Assembly: GCA_012270065.1 (NCBI GenBank)
Contig: JAAXJB010000115.1
Coordinates: 14,861-67,991 of the forward strand
Direction of reading: 5' to 3'
Length of the DNA: 53,131 nucleotides
From: Rubripirellula sp.
Lineage (GTDB): Bacteria > Planctomycetota > Planctomycetia > Pirellulales > Pirellulaceae
The notes under the pieces: model-generated
The model's database searches: none
What the model saw: only the letters and a program-made list of their open reading frames with translations
Told to the model about the DNA's origin: nothing
Made by a program: the position numbers and the translations under genes
In this document: positions 44,700 to 52,854 of the stretch, in pieces
Numbering within the stretch: position 1 is the stretch's first letter
Layout of the letters: each line of letters begins with the position of its first letter

Positions 44700-45520
44700 G
44701 GTGACTGCTGAGAAAAGAGCCAGGAAAACACGTCATCGCGTTTGTAGGTTTGCGTCCAGCTATTGTGGCCGACGCCGGGGTATTCGGTGTATCTGATTTC
44801 CGGTGCGTGACCGGCACCTGTTAATGCGATCACCATTTCGCGGGCTCGAGAGATGGGAACGACACCATCATTCTGGCCGTGAAGCGCCCATATCGGGATT
44901 CCTGCATAGTCGGCTGCCCACGATGGATCACCGCCGCCGCATACTTCCAGCAATGCTGCGAATCGATGTGGTTTCTGAGCAGCGGCAAACCAGGCACCCT
45001 GGCCCCCCATCGACAAGCCAGTGACATAAATCCGTTTTAAATCGACCGGGAGAGAGGTACAAAGATGGTCGAGCAGTTCTAACGTCGCAGCCATTGCCGT
45101 GGATGGCTTTCGGTCAAACTTCCCGAATCCTGAAGGAAGAGTCCAATCAGATTCGACCCATCGATGTTCAGTTGGGCATTGTGGGAAAATAACGAAGGCG
45201 GGGAATTCATCCTGTCGTTTTTTGCTCGCAAAGTCTGACGCGGCGTGCACCAGCTGTTTTCTGTTGTCGCTACCTCGTTCGCCCGCTCCATGCAGAAAAA
45301 GTACCAACGGATACCTTTTCCCTGATTCTATTTTTTCCGGGGACAGAATGCGGTAGGGAAGGTCAGTTCCAGAGGAGCTGGAAAAAGTCTCACCACGGTA
45401 TTTCTCAAGCAGTGAGGGGCTCACCTGGGCACCTGCATTGCTTGCATTTAGGGTCATCAGGACCGCCAGAATTGCCAAAATCGGGAAAATCACTCCCGGG
45501 ATCCTCGAACGAACACGCAT
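44696..45520 (-). CDS. Secreted alpha/beta hydrolase (phospholipase/carboxylesterase-like)
   Basis: 274 residues. The signal peptide (IFPILAILAVLMTLNASNAG) is followed by an esterase domain: oxyanion region LFLHGAGERGSDN, nucleophile elbow GLSMGG (Ser170), Asp218 in LHGQNDGVVP, and His252 in GVGHNSW. The triad is complete. The fold matches small planctomycete polysaccharide-associated esterases (Dienelactone/LpqC-like). Its stop overlaps the aguA start, but one protein is extracytoplasmic and the other cytoplasmic, so co-expression need not mean a shared pathway. The lysine-rich gene ends 10 bases upstream of this start, so all three minus-strand genes probably form one unit. Confidence 0.9.
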   Translation of the reverse strand: MRVRSRIPGVIFPILAILAVLMTLNASNAGAQVSPSLLEKYRGETFSSSSGTDLPYRILSPEKIESGKRYPLVLFLHGAGERGSDNRKQLVHAASDFASKKRQDEFPAFVIFPQCPTEHRWVESDWTLPSGFGKFDRKPSTAMAATLELLDHLCTSLPVDLKRIYVTGLSMGGQGAWFAAAQKPHRFAALLEVCGGGDPSWAADYAGIPIWALHGQNDGVVPISRAREMVIALTGAGHAPEIRYTEYPGVGHNSWTQTYKRDDVFSWLFSQQSP

Positions 45521-45530
45521 GCAGTTCCAC

Positions 45531-45827
45531 TCATTCGGGTTTGATTTCTTCCTTCACTTTTTGCACAAAGTGGGGAGATTTTCCTCCCTTACTGAGCTCA
45601 GTTGCTCTTTTTTCTGCCTCTTTCTTCTGATCGAACTCGAAGACGGCGACGCGTTTCAGGTTTTGGCTGAAGACACCCCAGTAAAGTCTGAGGCGAACCT
45701 CGGCAGCGACCTTTTTCTTCCGCTTCGTAGCCTTTTTAGCGGCTTTTTTCTTCTTTGCGGTAGACTGTTTTTCTGCGGCTTCGGCCTCGGCAGCTTTTGC
45801 CTTCCGATTGACGACCTTTCGGGCCAT
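45531..45827 (-). CDS. Lysine/alanine-rich small basic protein
   Basis: 98 residues. The N-terminal half is a K/A-rich tract (KKKKAAKKATKRKKK) like histone H1-type or nucleoid proteins. The C-terminal half, from about 44, is a compact ordered segment, RLRLYWGVFSQNLKRVAVFE then KKEAEKRATELSKGGKSPHF, that looks conserved rather than random. The highly basic tail could bind DNA or RNA; function is unknown. It is the first gene of a minus-strand unit with the esterase and aguA. It is divergent from hpf across 274 bases. Confidence 0.75.
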   Translation of the reverse strand: MARKVVNRKAKAAEAEAAEKQSTAKKKKAAKKATKRKKKVAAEVRLRLYWGVFSQNLKRVAVFEFDQKKEAEKRATELSKGGKSPHFVQKVKEEIKPE

Positions 45828-45992
45828 GGAGCAAGCGGGGGTTTGAAGGTTGAAAAAACGTGAGAAAACTGTGCCGAGAGGTTAACTTGCCAGCGGGTTG
45901 TCTGTCAGGGGGAGTTAAGCCGCCAATCTTACAGCAGATCTAAAAAACCATCGCTATTCGCAGAGGGCGAAGTTGCGTATGCTGTCAGGGAG

Positions 45993-46044
45993 AGGTGGTT
46001 TCGCCGGAAGCGTCGAGAACCCGCGTCGATGCGTGAAACCACTT
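45993..46044. promoter_or_regulatory. Inverted repeat upstream of hpf
   Basis: AGGTGGTTTC and GTGAAACCACTT flank a 32-base loop, giving up to a 10-bp stem with one G-U pair. The loop holds GCGTCGA twice. It ends 57 bases before the hpf ATG, and a TATAAA-like box lies between (46060-46065), so it may be promoter-upstream or 5' leader structure. Confidence 0.35.
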
Positions 46045-46101
46045 GAAACGGGCCCTGCTATAAACCGGGGCTCGGCCTAATCTACGGAGGAGAGAAAGAG
46101 C

Positions 46102-46443
46102 ATGCAGGTCAATGTTTCAGCAAGGCACGGTAGTTTGCAGCCGGGAGATCAGGAATTGCTGGTCGAGAAGACCGAAAAACTGCGTCGCCTCTACGACCGC
46201 GTCAACGCGATTGATGTGACAGTCGATCTGAAACAACTTGATCAACCCGTGGTTGAAATTCAAGTTTCGGTGGAACAAGCCGATGATTGTTTAGCCACGG
46301 CTGAGGCAAACACAGTTATCTCTGCTCTCGATTCTGCCATACCCAAAGTCGAGCAGCAGTTGCGACGTTTGAAAGAAAAGAAAACAGGGCACCGGGCTAC
46401 CGGGCACAAACACATTGATCCATCGGTTGCCGAAGATGCATGA
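46102..46443 (+). CDS. hpf: Ribosome hibernation promoting factor, short form
   Basis: 113 residues; ATG follows an excellent GGAGGAGAG site. The beta-alpha-beta-beta-beta-alpha fold is visible: MQVNVSARHG, LLVEKTEKLRRLYDRVNAI, VDLKQLDQPVVEIQVSVE, then a C-terminal helix KVEQQLRRLKEKKTGHR. It lacks the long-form C-terminal dimerisation domain, so it is a short HPF/YfiA type. These bind the 30S decoding site in stationary phase. Next to ptsN as in proteobacterial rpoN-hpf-ptsN clusters, although no rpoN is in the window. The ending is a Gly/His/Ala tail. Confidence 0.92.
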   Translation: MQVNVSARHGSLQPGDQELLVEKTEKLRRLYDRVNAIDVTVDLKQLDQPVVEIQVSVEQADDCLATAEANTVISALDSAIPKVEQQLRRLKEKKTGHRATGHKHIDPSVAEDA

Positions 46444-46527
46444 GGTGAGGCGGCATCCTGATTGCCTTCATCGAATCACTGGTTGCAACCATAACCATTT
46501 TTATTCCCACCCGCATTCCTAACCTTT

Positions 46528-46686
46528 ATGCCGGAGTTTGCTGTTGGAAGAGTTACAAGCTTTTGCCTGTACTCTGGGCCAACAAGGAAGTTTGATCCTG
46601 ACATGCAGATTGAACACCTCCGCAATGGTGAGTACTGGTGGATAGCTAACAACGAGATTTCCAAACAAGGAATCGCATCCAAATGA
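46528..46686 (+). CDS. Candidate 52-residue ORF translationally coupled to ptsN
   Basis: ATG 46528 to TGA 46684-46686, overlapping the ptsN ATG (46683) by ATGA. The peptide is not low-complexity; it contains SGPTRKFDPDMQIEHL and NGEYWWIANNEISKQG. A nested start at 46603 would leave a 27-residue leader. The frame is open upstream only to 46495. The upstream ribosome site is not clear. The coupling with ptsN is the main support; homology unknown. Confidence 0.4.
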   Translation: MPEFAVGRVTSFCLYSGPTRKFDPDMQIEHLRNGEYWWIANNEISKQGIASK

Positions 46687-47162
46687 AGTTCGCAGATTTT
46701 ATTACAACCAAGGCAATTCGCACCGAGTTGAAGGCTCAGTCCAAGGAAGCCGTCATTGAAGAGCTGGTACAGGCACTTCTTGACTCTGGCGACATTGATG
46801 CTGACCAGCGAGAGGACATCGTCGCTTCGATCATGAAACGCGAGGAACTCGGAAGTACGGGGATTGGCCGTGGGGTGGCAGTTCCACACACAAAACATCC
46901 AAGTGTTCAGAAACTGGTCGGTACGGTGGGCGTCAGCGAAGAAGGAGTTGATTTCGAGTCACTCGACGGTGAAAGAGTTCAGCTTTTCTTTCTTTTGATC
47001 AGTCCGCCAGAGCGCCCAGGCGACCACCTCAGGGCACTTGAAAATATATCACGTCAGCTGAGAGATGAGACTTTCTGTCGCTTCCTCAAACAGAGCAAGA
47101 CCCCGGCAGACATCGATCAGCTATTACAGGAAGCCGACGATAACCAGTTTGTATCTGGCTGA
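46683..47162 (+). CDS. ptsN: PTS EIIA (fructose/PtsN-type) domain protein
   Basis: 159 residues. The phosphorylated His is His69 in GIGRGVAVPHTKHPSV, within the EIIA-Fru/PtsN pattern REELGSTGIGRGVAVPH. The C-terminal half includes LFFLLISPPERPGDHLRAL, another family feature. No EIIB or EIIC is fused or nearby, so phosphotransfer probably ends here as a regulatory signal. The stop is immediately followed by the HPr ATG. Part of a hpf-ptsN-ptsH-ptsI run. Confidence 0.94.
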   Translation: MKFADFITTKAIRTELKAQSKEAVIEELVQALLDSGDIDADQREDIVASIMKREELGSTGIGRGVAVPHTKHPSVQKLVGTVGVSEEGVDFESLDGERVQLFFLLISPPERPGDHLRALENISRQLRDETFCRFLKQSKTPADIDQLLQEADDNQFVSG

Positions 47163-47477
47163 ATGAACAAAAAAGTCCCAACCCGAACCGTCACTGTGCG
47201 CAATCCGCAAGGTTTGCACGCCAGGCCTGCAGATTTACTGGTGCGAATGGCGTCCAGTTTCCAGTCCACGATCTCGATTGGTCGAGACGGTGAGATGGTT
47301 GATTGCAAAAGCATTCTTTCGTTGTTGACCTTGGGGGCTGCCCAGGGAACTGTACTCACGATCTCTGCAGATGGAAGTGACGCAGAGGATGCGATTGACG
47401 CAATCACAGACCTTTTCGAATCGGGTTTTGACGAAACGAACGAAGTGTCGGGAGCGGAATCTGCCGTCGACAGCTGA
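47163..47477 (+). CDS. ptsH: Phosphocarrier protein HPr
   Basis: 104 residues starting directly after ptsN. Active His19 in the motif RNPQGLHARPADLLV. Ser50 in CKSILSLLTLGAAQG corresponds to the regulatory Ser46 target of HPr kinase in other bacteria. The core is normal (about 90 residues), followed by an acidic Ser/Glu tail that is not typical. HPr passes phosphate from EI to EIIA. Ser50 hints that an HprK may exist elsewhere in this genome. Confidence 0.95.
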   Translation: MNKKVPTRTVTVRNPQGLHARPADLLVRMASSFQSTISIGRDGEMVDCKSILSLLTLGAAQGTVLTISADGSDAEDAIDAITDLFESGFDETNEVSGAESAVDS

Positions 47478-47726
47478 GATACGCTCCCGTGAAAAAATTG
47501 GCCGGTGTGAAGGTCCAGACAAGGTCTGAAACACTGGTGCTTTGCCCCCGTGCGTACGGTGGCAAAACAGAATTGAAACACGAACAACGAACAATGACGG
47601 ACCGCCCTACACGACTTCATGGCCGAATTGGTGGCCGAGGAGTGATGCCAAGCGAACCATGAGTGAGTTAAGTTCACTGACGGTGGCTCGCAGGATCATC
47701 CGTGAAAGTCGTTCCGTTGCACGACG

Positions 47727-49472
47727 ATGGTCGAACTGCAAGGAATCCCTGTTTCGCCGGGAGTCGCCATTGGCCCTGCCCTAGTGCTGGATGCCGATGG
47801 ATACCGTATTTCCCGCACGCTCATCGCCGCCGATAAGGTGGACGAGGAGTATGCGCGTTTGCTCGGTGCTGTCGATGCCGTTGCGAAACGTATCGAGGCC
47901 AATCGGCTCGAAACCGCCGCGGTCGCGGGTGATGAGACGGGTGATATCTTCGCCGCGCAGCTTCAAATGCTCAATGATCCGCGTTTGCATGGTGAGTTGC
48001 GAAGGCGAATTACCAAGGAATTGCACGCGGCTGATTACGCCGTCAACCGCGTTCTGCGCAATTACGCGCTCGCCCTGCGACGCCTCGAAAATCCAATGCT
48101 CGCTGAACGGGCGGAAGATGTCACTGACATCGAAAAGCAGCTGCTCCAGCAACTCGGTGCATTCACCGAACAACCGCTGGCAGATCTGACTGAGCCTGTG
48201 GTGTTGATTTCCCATAATTTGACGCCAAGCGAGACTGCAAATCTCGATCGCCGCTACGTTCAAGGCTTTTGTACCGAGGTAGGTGGTTCTGGTGGGCACA
48301 CGGCGATTGTCGCCAAAGGCCTCGAACTTCCCGCCGTCGTCGGTGTTGGGACTTTCCTCGATTCAGTCCCCAATGGCACGAGGGTGATTGTCGACGGCGA
48401 TCGCGGCAAGATCATTGTCAATCCGGATGAGACGACACTTGCCAGTTATCAACAACGCATTGAGCAGAGTCAGACGCTTTCAGCTCAACTTGCCGAATTG
48501 CGGGATCTGCCTGCGGAAACTGCCGATGGCACACGGATTCGGTTAAGCGCGAACATCGAGTTTCCTCACGAAAGTGGTTCGTGCCTGGAACGGGGGGCTG
48601 ACGGCGTCGGGCTTTACCGAACAGAGTTTCTCTACCTTGCGAGCACGGAAGAGCCAAGCGAAGAAGACCACTACGAGGCATACAGCCAGGTGGTCAACAA
48701 GATGAATGGTCGACCGGTCATCATTCGTACGCTTGATCTTGGTGCGGACAAAATGGGCCATCGGCCACTTGCGGAACAGGAATACAACCCGTTTCTCGGT
48801 TTGCGAAGCATCAGGTTGTCGTTGCGGAATCTTGATATTTTTCGACCTCAGTTGCGTGCCATCCTGCGTGCTGCCACGCATGGCGATATCAGAGTCATGT
48901 TCCCGCTCATTACGACACTGGGGGAACTCCGGCAGGCGAAGATGTTGCTCACCGTTGTTGCCAGAGACCTGAAAGAAGAGGGAATTCCTCATCGCGCCGA
49001 TATTCCAGTAGGAATGATGGTGGAGGTACCGGCAGCCGTCGTAATGCTCGAAAAGTTCGTCCAGGAAGTTGATTTCCTCAGCATTGGGACGAACGATCTC
49101 GCCCAGTACACGTTGGCTGTTGATCGTAGCAATGAATATGTCGCCGATCTGTACCAGTCCAGTGATCCGGCTGTATTAAGACTGATTCAACGATGTGTGG
49201 AAGTTGCTGATGATTGGGGCCGGCCGCTCGCGGTTTGCGGCGAAATGAGCAGCATTCCAGGAAGAGCTTTGCTTTTGCTTGGCCTGGGAGTTCGGAACCT
49301 GAGCGTGCCACCATTGGCACTTTCACGAATCAAAAAAGCGATTCGTAGTGTCTCGATGGATGAGTGTCGTCAAATCGCGGATCGCGTGATGACCCTTGAT
49401 TCAGCACGTGACGTCGATGTTTTCCTTTTGGATCGATTGGGCGTGTTGGTGCCGGAATTGATCGTGACTTGA
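47727..49472 (+). CDS. ptsI: PTS enzyme I (phosphoenolpyruvate-protein phosphotransferase)
   Basis: 581 residues. N-terminal swivelling region with phospho-His191 in GGSGGHTAIVAKGLELPAVVG; the common GGxxSH reads GGSGGH. The C-terminal PEP domain contains GADGVGLYRTEFLYL, TLDLGADKMGH, NPFLGLRSIRLSL, MMVEVPAAVVMLEKF, SIGTNDLAQYTLAVDR and the Cys in AVCGEMSS. The enzyme autophosphorylates with PEP and phosphorylates HPr. A 249-base gap separates it from ptsH with no gene in it. It is upstream of the TIGR03936-RNase pair by 27 bases. Confidence 0.96.
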   Translation: MVELQGIPVSPGVAIGPALVLDADGYRISRTLIAADKVDEEYARLLGAVDAVAKRIEANRLETAAVAGDETGDIFAAQLQMLNDPRLHGELRRRITKELHAADYAVNRVLRNYALALRRLENPMLAERAEDVTDIEKQLLQQLGAFTEQPLADLTEPVVLISHNLTPSETANLDRRYVQGFCTEVGGSGGHTAIVAKGLELPAVVGVGTFLDSVPNGTRVIVDGDRGKIIVNPDETTLASYQQRIEQSQTLSAQLAELRDLPAETADGTRIRLSANIEFPHESGSCLERGADGVGLYRTEFLYLASTEEPSEEDHYEAYSQVVNKMNGRPVIIRTLDLGADKMGHRPLAEQEYNPFLGLRSIRLSLRNLDIFRPQLRAILRAATHGDIRVMFPLITTLGELRQAKMLLTVVARDLKEEGIPHRADIPVGMMVEVPAAVVMLEKFVQEVDFLSIGTNDLAQYTLAVDRSNEYVADLYQSSDPAVLRLIQRCVEVADDWGRPLAVCGEMSSIPGRALLLLGLGVRNLSVPPLALSRIKKAIRSVSMDECRQIADRVMTLDSARDVDVFLLDRLGVLVPELIVT

Positions 49473-49499
49473 TGAATAGACCATGAACAAACGTTTTGC

Positions 49500-50324
49500 A
49501 TGACCATCGTGACTGAACAAGAGCCAACCGACATGGATTCCGAAGTGGATTCCGCCGTCCATGCAACCGAGGGAACCGGGAATACGGCTGCGCCAAAGGT
49601 GCGGATACGTTACCAGATCAGGTTTGCAAAGACAGGTTTGTTGCGATGGATCAGCCATCGGGATTTGGCGCGCCTCTGGGAGCGACTTCTCCGAAGGGCT
49701 CGACTTGTCCTGTCAATGACCGAAGGTTTTCACCCCAAACCGCGAATTGGGTTTCCATCCGCGCTGGCGTTGGGAGTGGAAAGCATTGATGAGGTCGTTG
49801 AAATTGATCTTGCGGAAGAATTGTCGCCTGAAGTGCTGTTGGAGAAACTTGAGTCCGATCAGCAACCGGGACTCGACATCAAGAGCGTAACGCAGCTTCC
49901 GGATGGGTTTGGCAAGGCGCAGTTGGTTTCCAGCGATTACACGATTTCTGTTGTAGACGCGGTGGACACTGGCACAATTGAAGATGCAATCCGGCGTTTG
50001 TTGACGCAACAGGAAGTCACAATCGAACGGAAGAAAAAACAGGTGGCGTTCAAGGTTTCAGAGCAGATACTGCAACTTGAATTAGCAGGTTCGGTTTTGA
50101 ACTTGAGACTCGCTGCAAGTCAGGCTGCTACGCTGCGACCCGGAGACATCCTTGATCTGCTGGGCTTTGCGGACTGGGTTGAAAAGGGCACTTTGATTCG
50201 GCGTGTCGCTGTCAAACTCAAGCAGCAGCCAGAAGAAAATGAAGATATCAGACGGGCGGTTTCAATGGCCTGGCTGGAAAAAAAACAAATCAATCATCAG
50301 GACCATGATGGGGAAAACACATGA
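49500..50324 (+). CDS. TIGR03936 family protein (DUF2344)
   Basis: 274 residues. After a 30-residue acidic leader comes the DUF2344 core: RIRYQIRFAKTGLLRWISHRDLARLWERLLRRA, EGFHPKPRIGFPSALALGVESIDEV, and a C-terminal strand and helix set. The family is frequently fused to or next to a radical SAM protein and commonly precedes RNase E/G genes; here it is standalone and 114 bases before an RNase E/G. The frequent pairing suggests a role in RNA modification or processing, which is inference. Confidence 0.88.
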   Translation: MTIVTEQEPTDMDSEVDSAVHATEGTGNTAAPKVRIRYQIRFAKTGLLRWISHRDLARLWERLLRRARLVLSMTEGFHPKPRIGFPSALALGVESIDEVVEIDLAEELSPEVLLEKLESDQQPGLDIKSVTQLPDGFGKAQLVSSDYTISVVDAVDTGTIEDAIRRLLTQQEVTIERKKKQVAFKVSEQILQLELAGSVLNLRLAASQAATLRPGDILDLLGFADWVEKGTLIRRVAVKLKQQPEENEDIRRAVSMAWLEKKQINHQDHDGENT

Positions 50325-50438
50325 TGGTTTCACCCCGCACGGCAGTGGTCATTTACAGAACATTACCCCAGTCGGCGTCCATGCCGGAACCATTTGGTTT
50401 CGCATCAAGCTGACCTAACACCTTTGAGGTGCTTGTCG

Positions 50439-52052
50439 ATGAAAAAAGAAATGTTGATCAATGTATTGCAACCCGAAGAATGTCGGATTGCTGTGCTCGA
50501 AAATAATCGCCTGGAAGAACTCTACATGGAACGCAAAAGTGTGGAAGCTTTTGCTGGCAATATTTATCGAGGGAAGATTGTAAATCTTGAGCCCAGCATC
50601 CAGGCAGCGTTTGTTGATTTTGGTGTCGGTCGAAACGGTTTTCTGCACATCAGTGATGTGGAACCACAGTACTTCCGCCAGGGCGGATATGATCCTGCCG
50701 AGATCATGCGTGAATCAGATGAACTGGCCGAGGCAGCTGCCAAGCGGGCCAGGGAGTCGGGGCGTGGAAGCAAGCACGCCTATAAAGGTGGGAGACCGCG
50801 TGTGAAACCTCCCATTCAGGAGATTTTCAAGCGTGGGGACGAAGTCCTTGTTCAGGTCATCAAGGAAGGGATCGGAACCAAGGGGCCTACCTTGAGTACC
50901 TACATTTCGATTCCCGGTCGCTATCTTGTTTTGATGCCGTCGCTGGCACGAGTCGGCGTCAGCAGGAAAATCGAGGATGAGGATGATCGAAAAAGGTTGA
51001 AACGATGTCTGCTCTCATTGAATCCACCCAAAGGCCTTGGCTTCATCGTCCGGACCGCTGGCGCGGGGAGGAAAGAGAAAGAACTTTCAAGGGATTTGGA
51101 GTATCTGCTGCGGCTTTGGAAAGCGATTGCTCGGCGAGTCAAAAACACCAAAGAGCCCGGGGTCATTTATGAAGAAAGCGATTTGATCATCCGGACCATT
51201 CGGGATATTTACAGCGACGATATTGATCAGATTCTTGTCGATGAACCGGAATCGTATGAGAAGGCCCGGGATTTCCTGAAAATGGTCATGCCACGTGTGG
51301 TGGATCGGTTGAAACTTTACGAGGGTGATTTACCGCTCTTTCACAAGTACAAGCTGGAGCAGGAAATCATCAAGATCAACCAGCGACAGGTTCAACTTCC
51401 CGATGGTGGCTCCATCGTGATTGACCCCACCGAAGCGTTGGTCGCAATCGATGTCAACAGTGGAAGCTTTCGAGGAAACGACTCAGCCGAGGAAAACGCA
51501 TTTCGGCTCAACGTTGCCGCTGCAAAGGAGATTGCAAGGCAACTGCGTTTGCGCGATCTTGGCGGGGTGATCGTGAACGATTTCATCGACATGAGAAAAG
51601 AGAGCCATCGACGCAAGGTCGAACGCACTCTTCGAGATGCCATGGCCAATGATAGGGCTCGAACCAAAATCCTGCGGACCAGCCCGTTTGGTTTAATTGA
51701 GATGACTCGACAGCGAATACGTCCGAGCCTGAAAAGAAGCATCTACAAAGATTGCCCTTGTTGCAAAGGTGGTTGTGGATTGGTGAAGACTCCGGAAAGC
51801 ATGTCAATCGAAGTGATCAGGACACTCGCTCTTGCGGTCAGTCACCGGGAGATATGCCGTGTGACGGTTCGCGTCAATGATGAGGTCGCGGCGCATCTCA
51901 ATAATAAAAAACGACGCGACGTCATGGAGATGGAGGATACCGGGCGGATGACCGTACAAATCCTCGGAAGCGAAGGGCTTTATCCCGAGCACATGGAAAT
52001 GGATTGCCGTGACAGCCGCGGGGAACGTGTTGAAATTGATTCGAGTAAGTGA
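50439..52052 (+). CDS. rng: Ribonuclease E/G family endoribonuclease
   Basis: 537 residues from ATG 50439, chosen for GAGGT at 50425-50429; a frame extension 15 codons upstream lacks protein character. The S1 domain (about 38-155) has AGNIYRGKIVNLEPSIQAAF and NGFLHISDVE, interrupted by a basic insert (about 95-125) rich in Arg/Lys/Gly. The catalytic Mg Asp pair is Asp338 in VAIDVNSGSF and Asp381 in VIVNDFIDM. A zinc-link CPCC (439-442) follows. It lacks the long C-terminal degradosome scaffold of E. coli RNase E, so it is G-like in size. It processes rRNA and mRNA 5' monophosphate ends. Confidence 0.94.
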   Translation: MKKEMLINVLQPEECRIAVLENNRLEELYMERKSVEAFAGNIYRGKIVNLEPSIQAAFVDFGVGRNGFLHISDVEPQYFRQGGYDPAEIMRESDELAEAAAKRARESGRGSKHAYKGGRPRVKPPIQEIFKRGDEVLVQVIKEGIGTKGPTLSTYISIPGRYLVLMPSLARVGVSRKIEDEDDRKRLKRCLLSLNPPKGLGFIVRTAGAGRKEKELSRDLEYLLRLWKAIARRVKNTKEPGVIYEESDLIIRTIRDIYSDDIDQILVDEPESYEKARDFLKMVMPRVVDRLKLYEGDLPLFHKYKLEQEIIKINQRQVQLPDGGSIVIDPTEALVAIDVNSGSFRGNDSAEENAFRLNVAAAKEIARQLRLRDLGGVIVNDFIDMRKESHRRKVERTLRDAMANDRARTKILRTSPFGLIEMTRQRIRPSLKRSIYKDCPCCKGGCGLVKTPESMSIEVIRTLALAVSHREICRVTVRVNDEVAAHLNNKKRRDVMEMEDTGRMTVQILGSEGLYPEHMEMDCRDSRGERVEIDSSK

Positions 52053-52125
52053 TGCCCTTCAGGTTGTCCACAGGCTCTCGACTTGTGGAGCGGGCGGCGT
52101 TCTTTTTCTCGGTGTACCCCTTTAG

Positions 52126-52854
52126 GTGGATGCTTTGATTGAACTTGGTATCAATGTCGATCATGTGGCGACTGTCAGGCAGGCGCGAAGAACTTACGAG
52201 CCTGATCCGGTGATCGCCGCTGCGCTTGCGGAGCAGGGTGGGGCTGACGGAATCACCTTCCATCTTCGTGAGGACCGCCGCCACATCCAGGAACGTGATG
52301 TTGAACTGCTGATGCGCACCGTGACAGTGAAAACCAACATGGAATTCGGGTGTGCAGACGAGATCGTTGAGATTGCCTGTCAATCAAAACCAACCTGGGG
52401 TTTGCTCGTCCCGGAAAAACGCGAAGAGGTCACAACTGAAGGCGGTTTGGACGCTCTGTCTGATCAGGGACGCATCAAGGCTGCGATAGAAAAATTGAAG
52501 GATCATGGTGTCCTCGTCAGTTTGTTCATCGACCCGGATGTTGAGCAGGTTCAAGCAGCTGCACAGCTCGGTGCAGATGCCGTGGAACTTCACACAGGAC
52601 CCTACGCTCTCGCAAAATATGGCGAAGTCGATCGGGAATTGGAGAGGATCGCGGTGGCAGGGAAAGCGACAACGCAGTTGGGAATGCGGCTGCATGCCGG
52701 CCATGGGCTCAATTACACCAACGTGCGTCCTGTTGCCCAAATACCCGATATGGCGGAGTTGAACATCGGGCATTCTGTTGTCAGTCGTGCTTTGATGGTG
52801 GGAATGCGGGAGGCAGTTTCTGAGATGCGGAGAATTCTGGATCTTCACTGCTGA
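52126..52854 (+). CDS. pdxJ: Pyridoxine 5'-phosphate synthase
   Basis: 242 residues with GTG 52126 as first start. TTG 52135 has a better AGGTGG site five bases upstream and gives MIELGINVDH, so three residues are uncertain. Markers are GINVDHVATVRQARRTYEPDP, GADGITFHLREDRRHIQERD, KTNMEFG, KPTWGLLVPEKREEVTTEGG, SLFIDPDVEQVQAA, VELHTGPYA, LHAGHGLNYTNV and ELNIGHSVVSRALMVGM. All residues of the PdxJ active site region are present. It condenses deoxyxylulose 5-phosphate with a 3-amino-2-oxopropyl phosphate to make pyridoxine phosphate. Last gene of the right-hand co-directional run. Confidence 0.95.
   Translation: MDALIELGINVDHVATVRQARRTYEPDPVIAAALAEQGGADGITFHLREDRRHIQERDVELLMRTVTVKTNMEFGCADEIVEIACQSKPTWGLLVPEKREEVTTEGGLDALSDQGRIKAAIEKLKDHGVLVSLFIDPDVEQVQAAAQLGADAVELHTGPYALAKYGEVDRELERIAVAGKATTQLGMRLHAGHGLNYTNVRPVAQIPDMAELNIGHSVVSRALMVGMREAVSEMRRILDLHC

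Noticed and set aside
45531-45827. Lysine-rich frame as low-complexity artefact
   Set aside because: The C-terminal half is ordered and conserved-looking, the start and spacing to the esterase fit an operon, so it was kept as a gene rather than dismissed.
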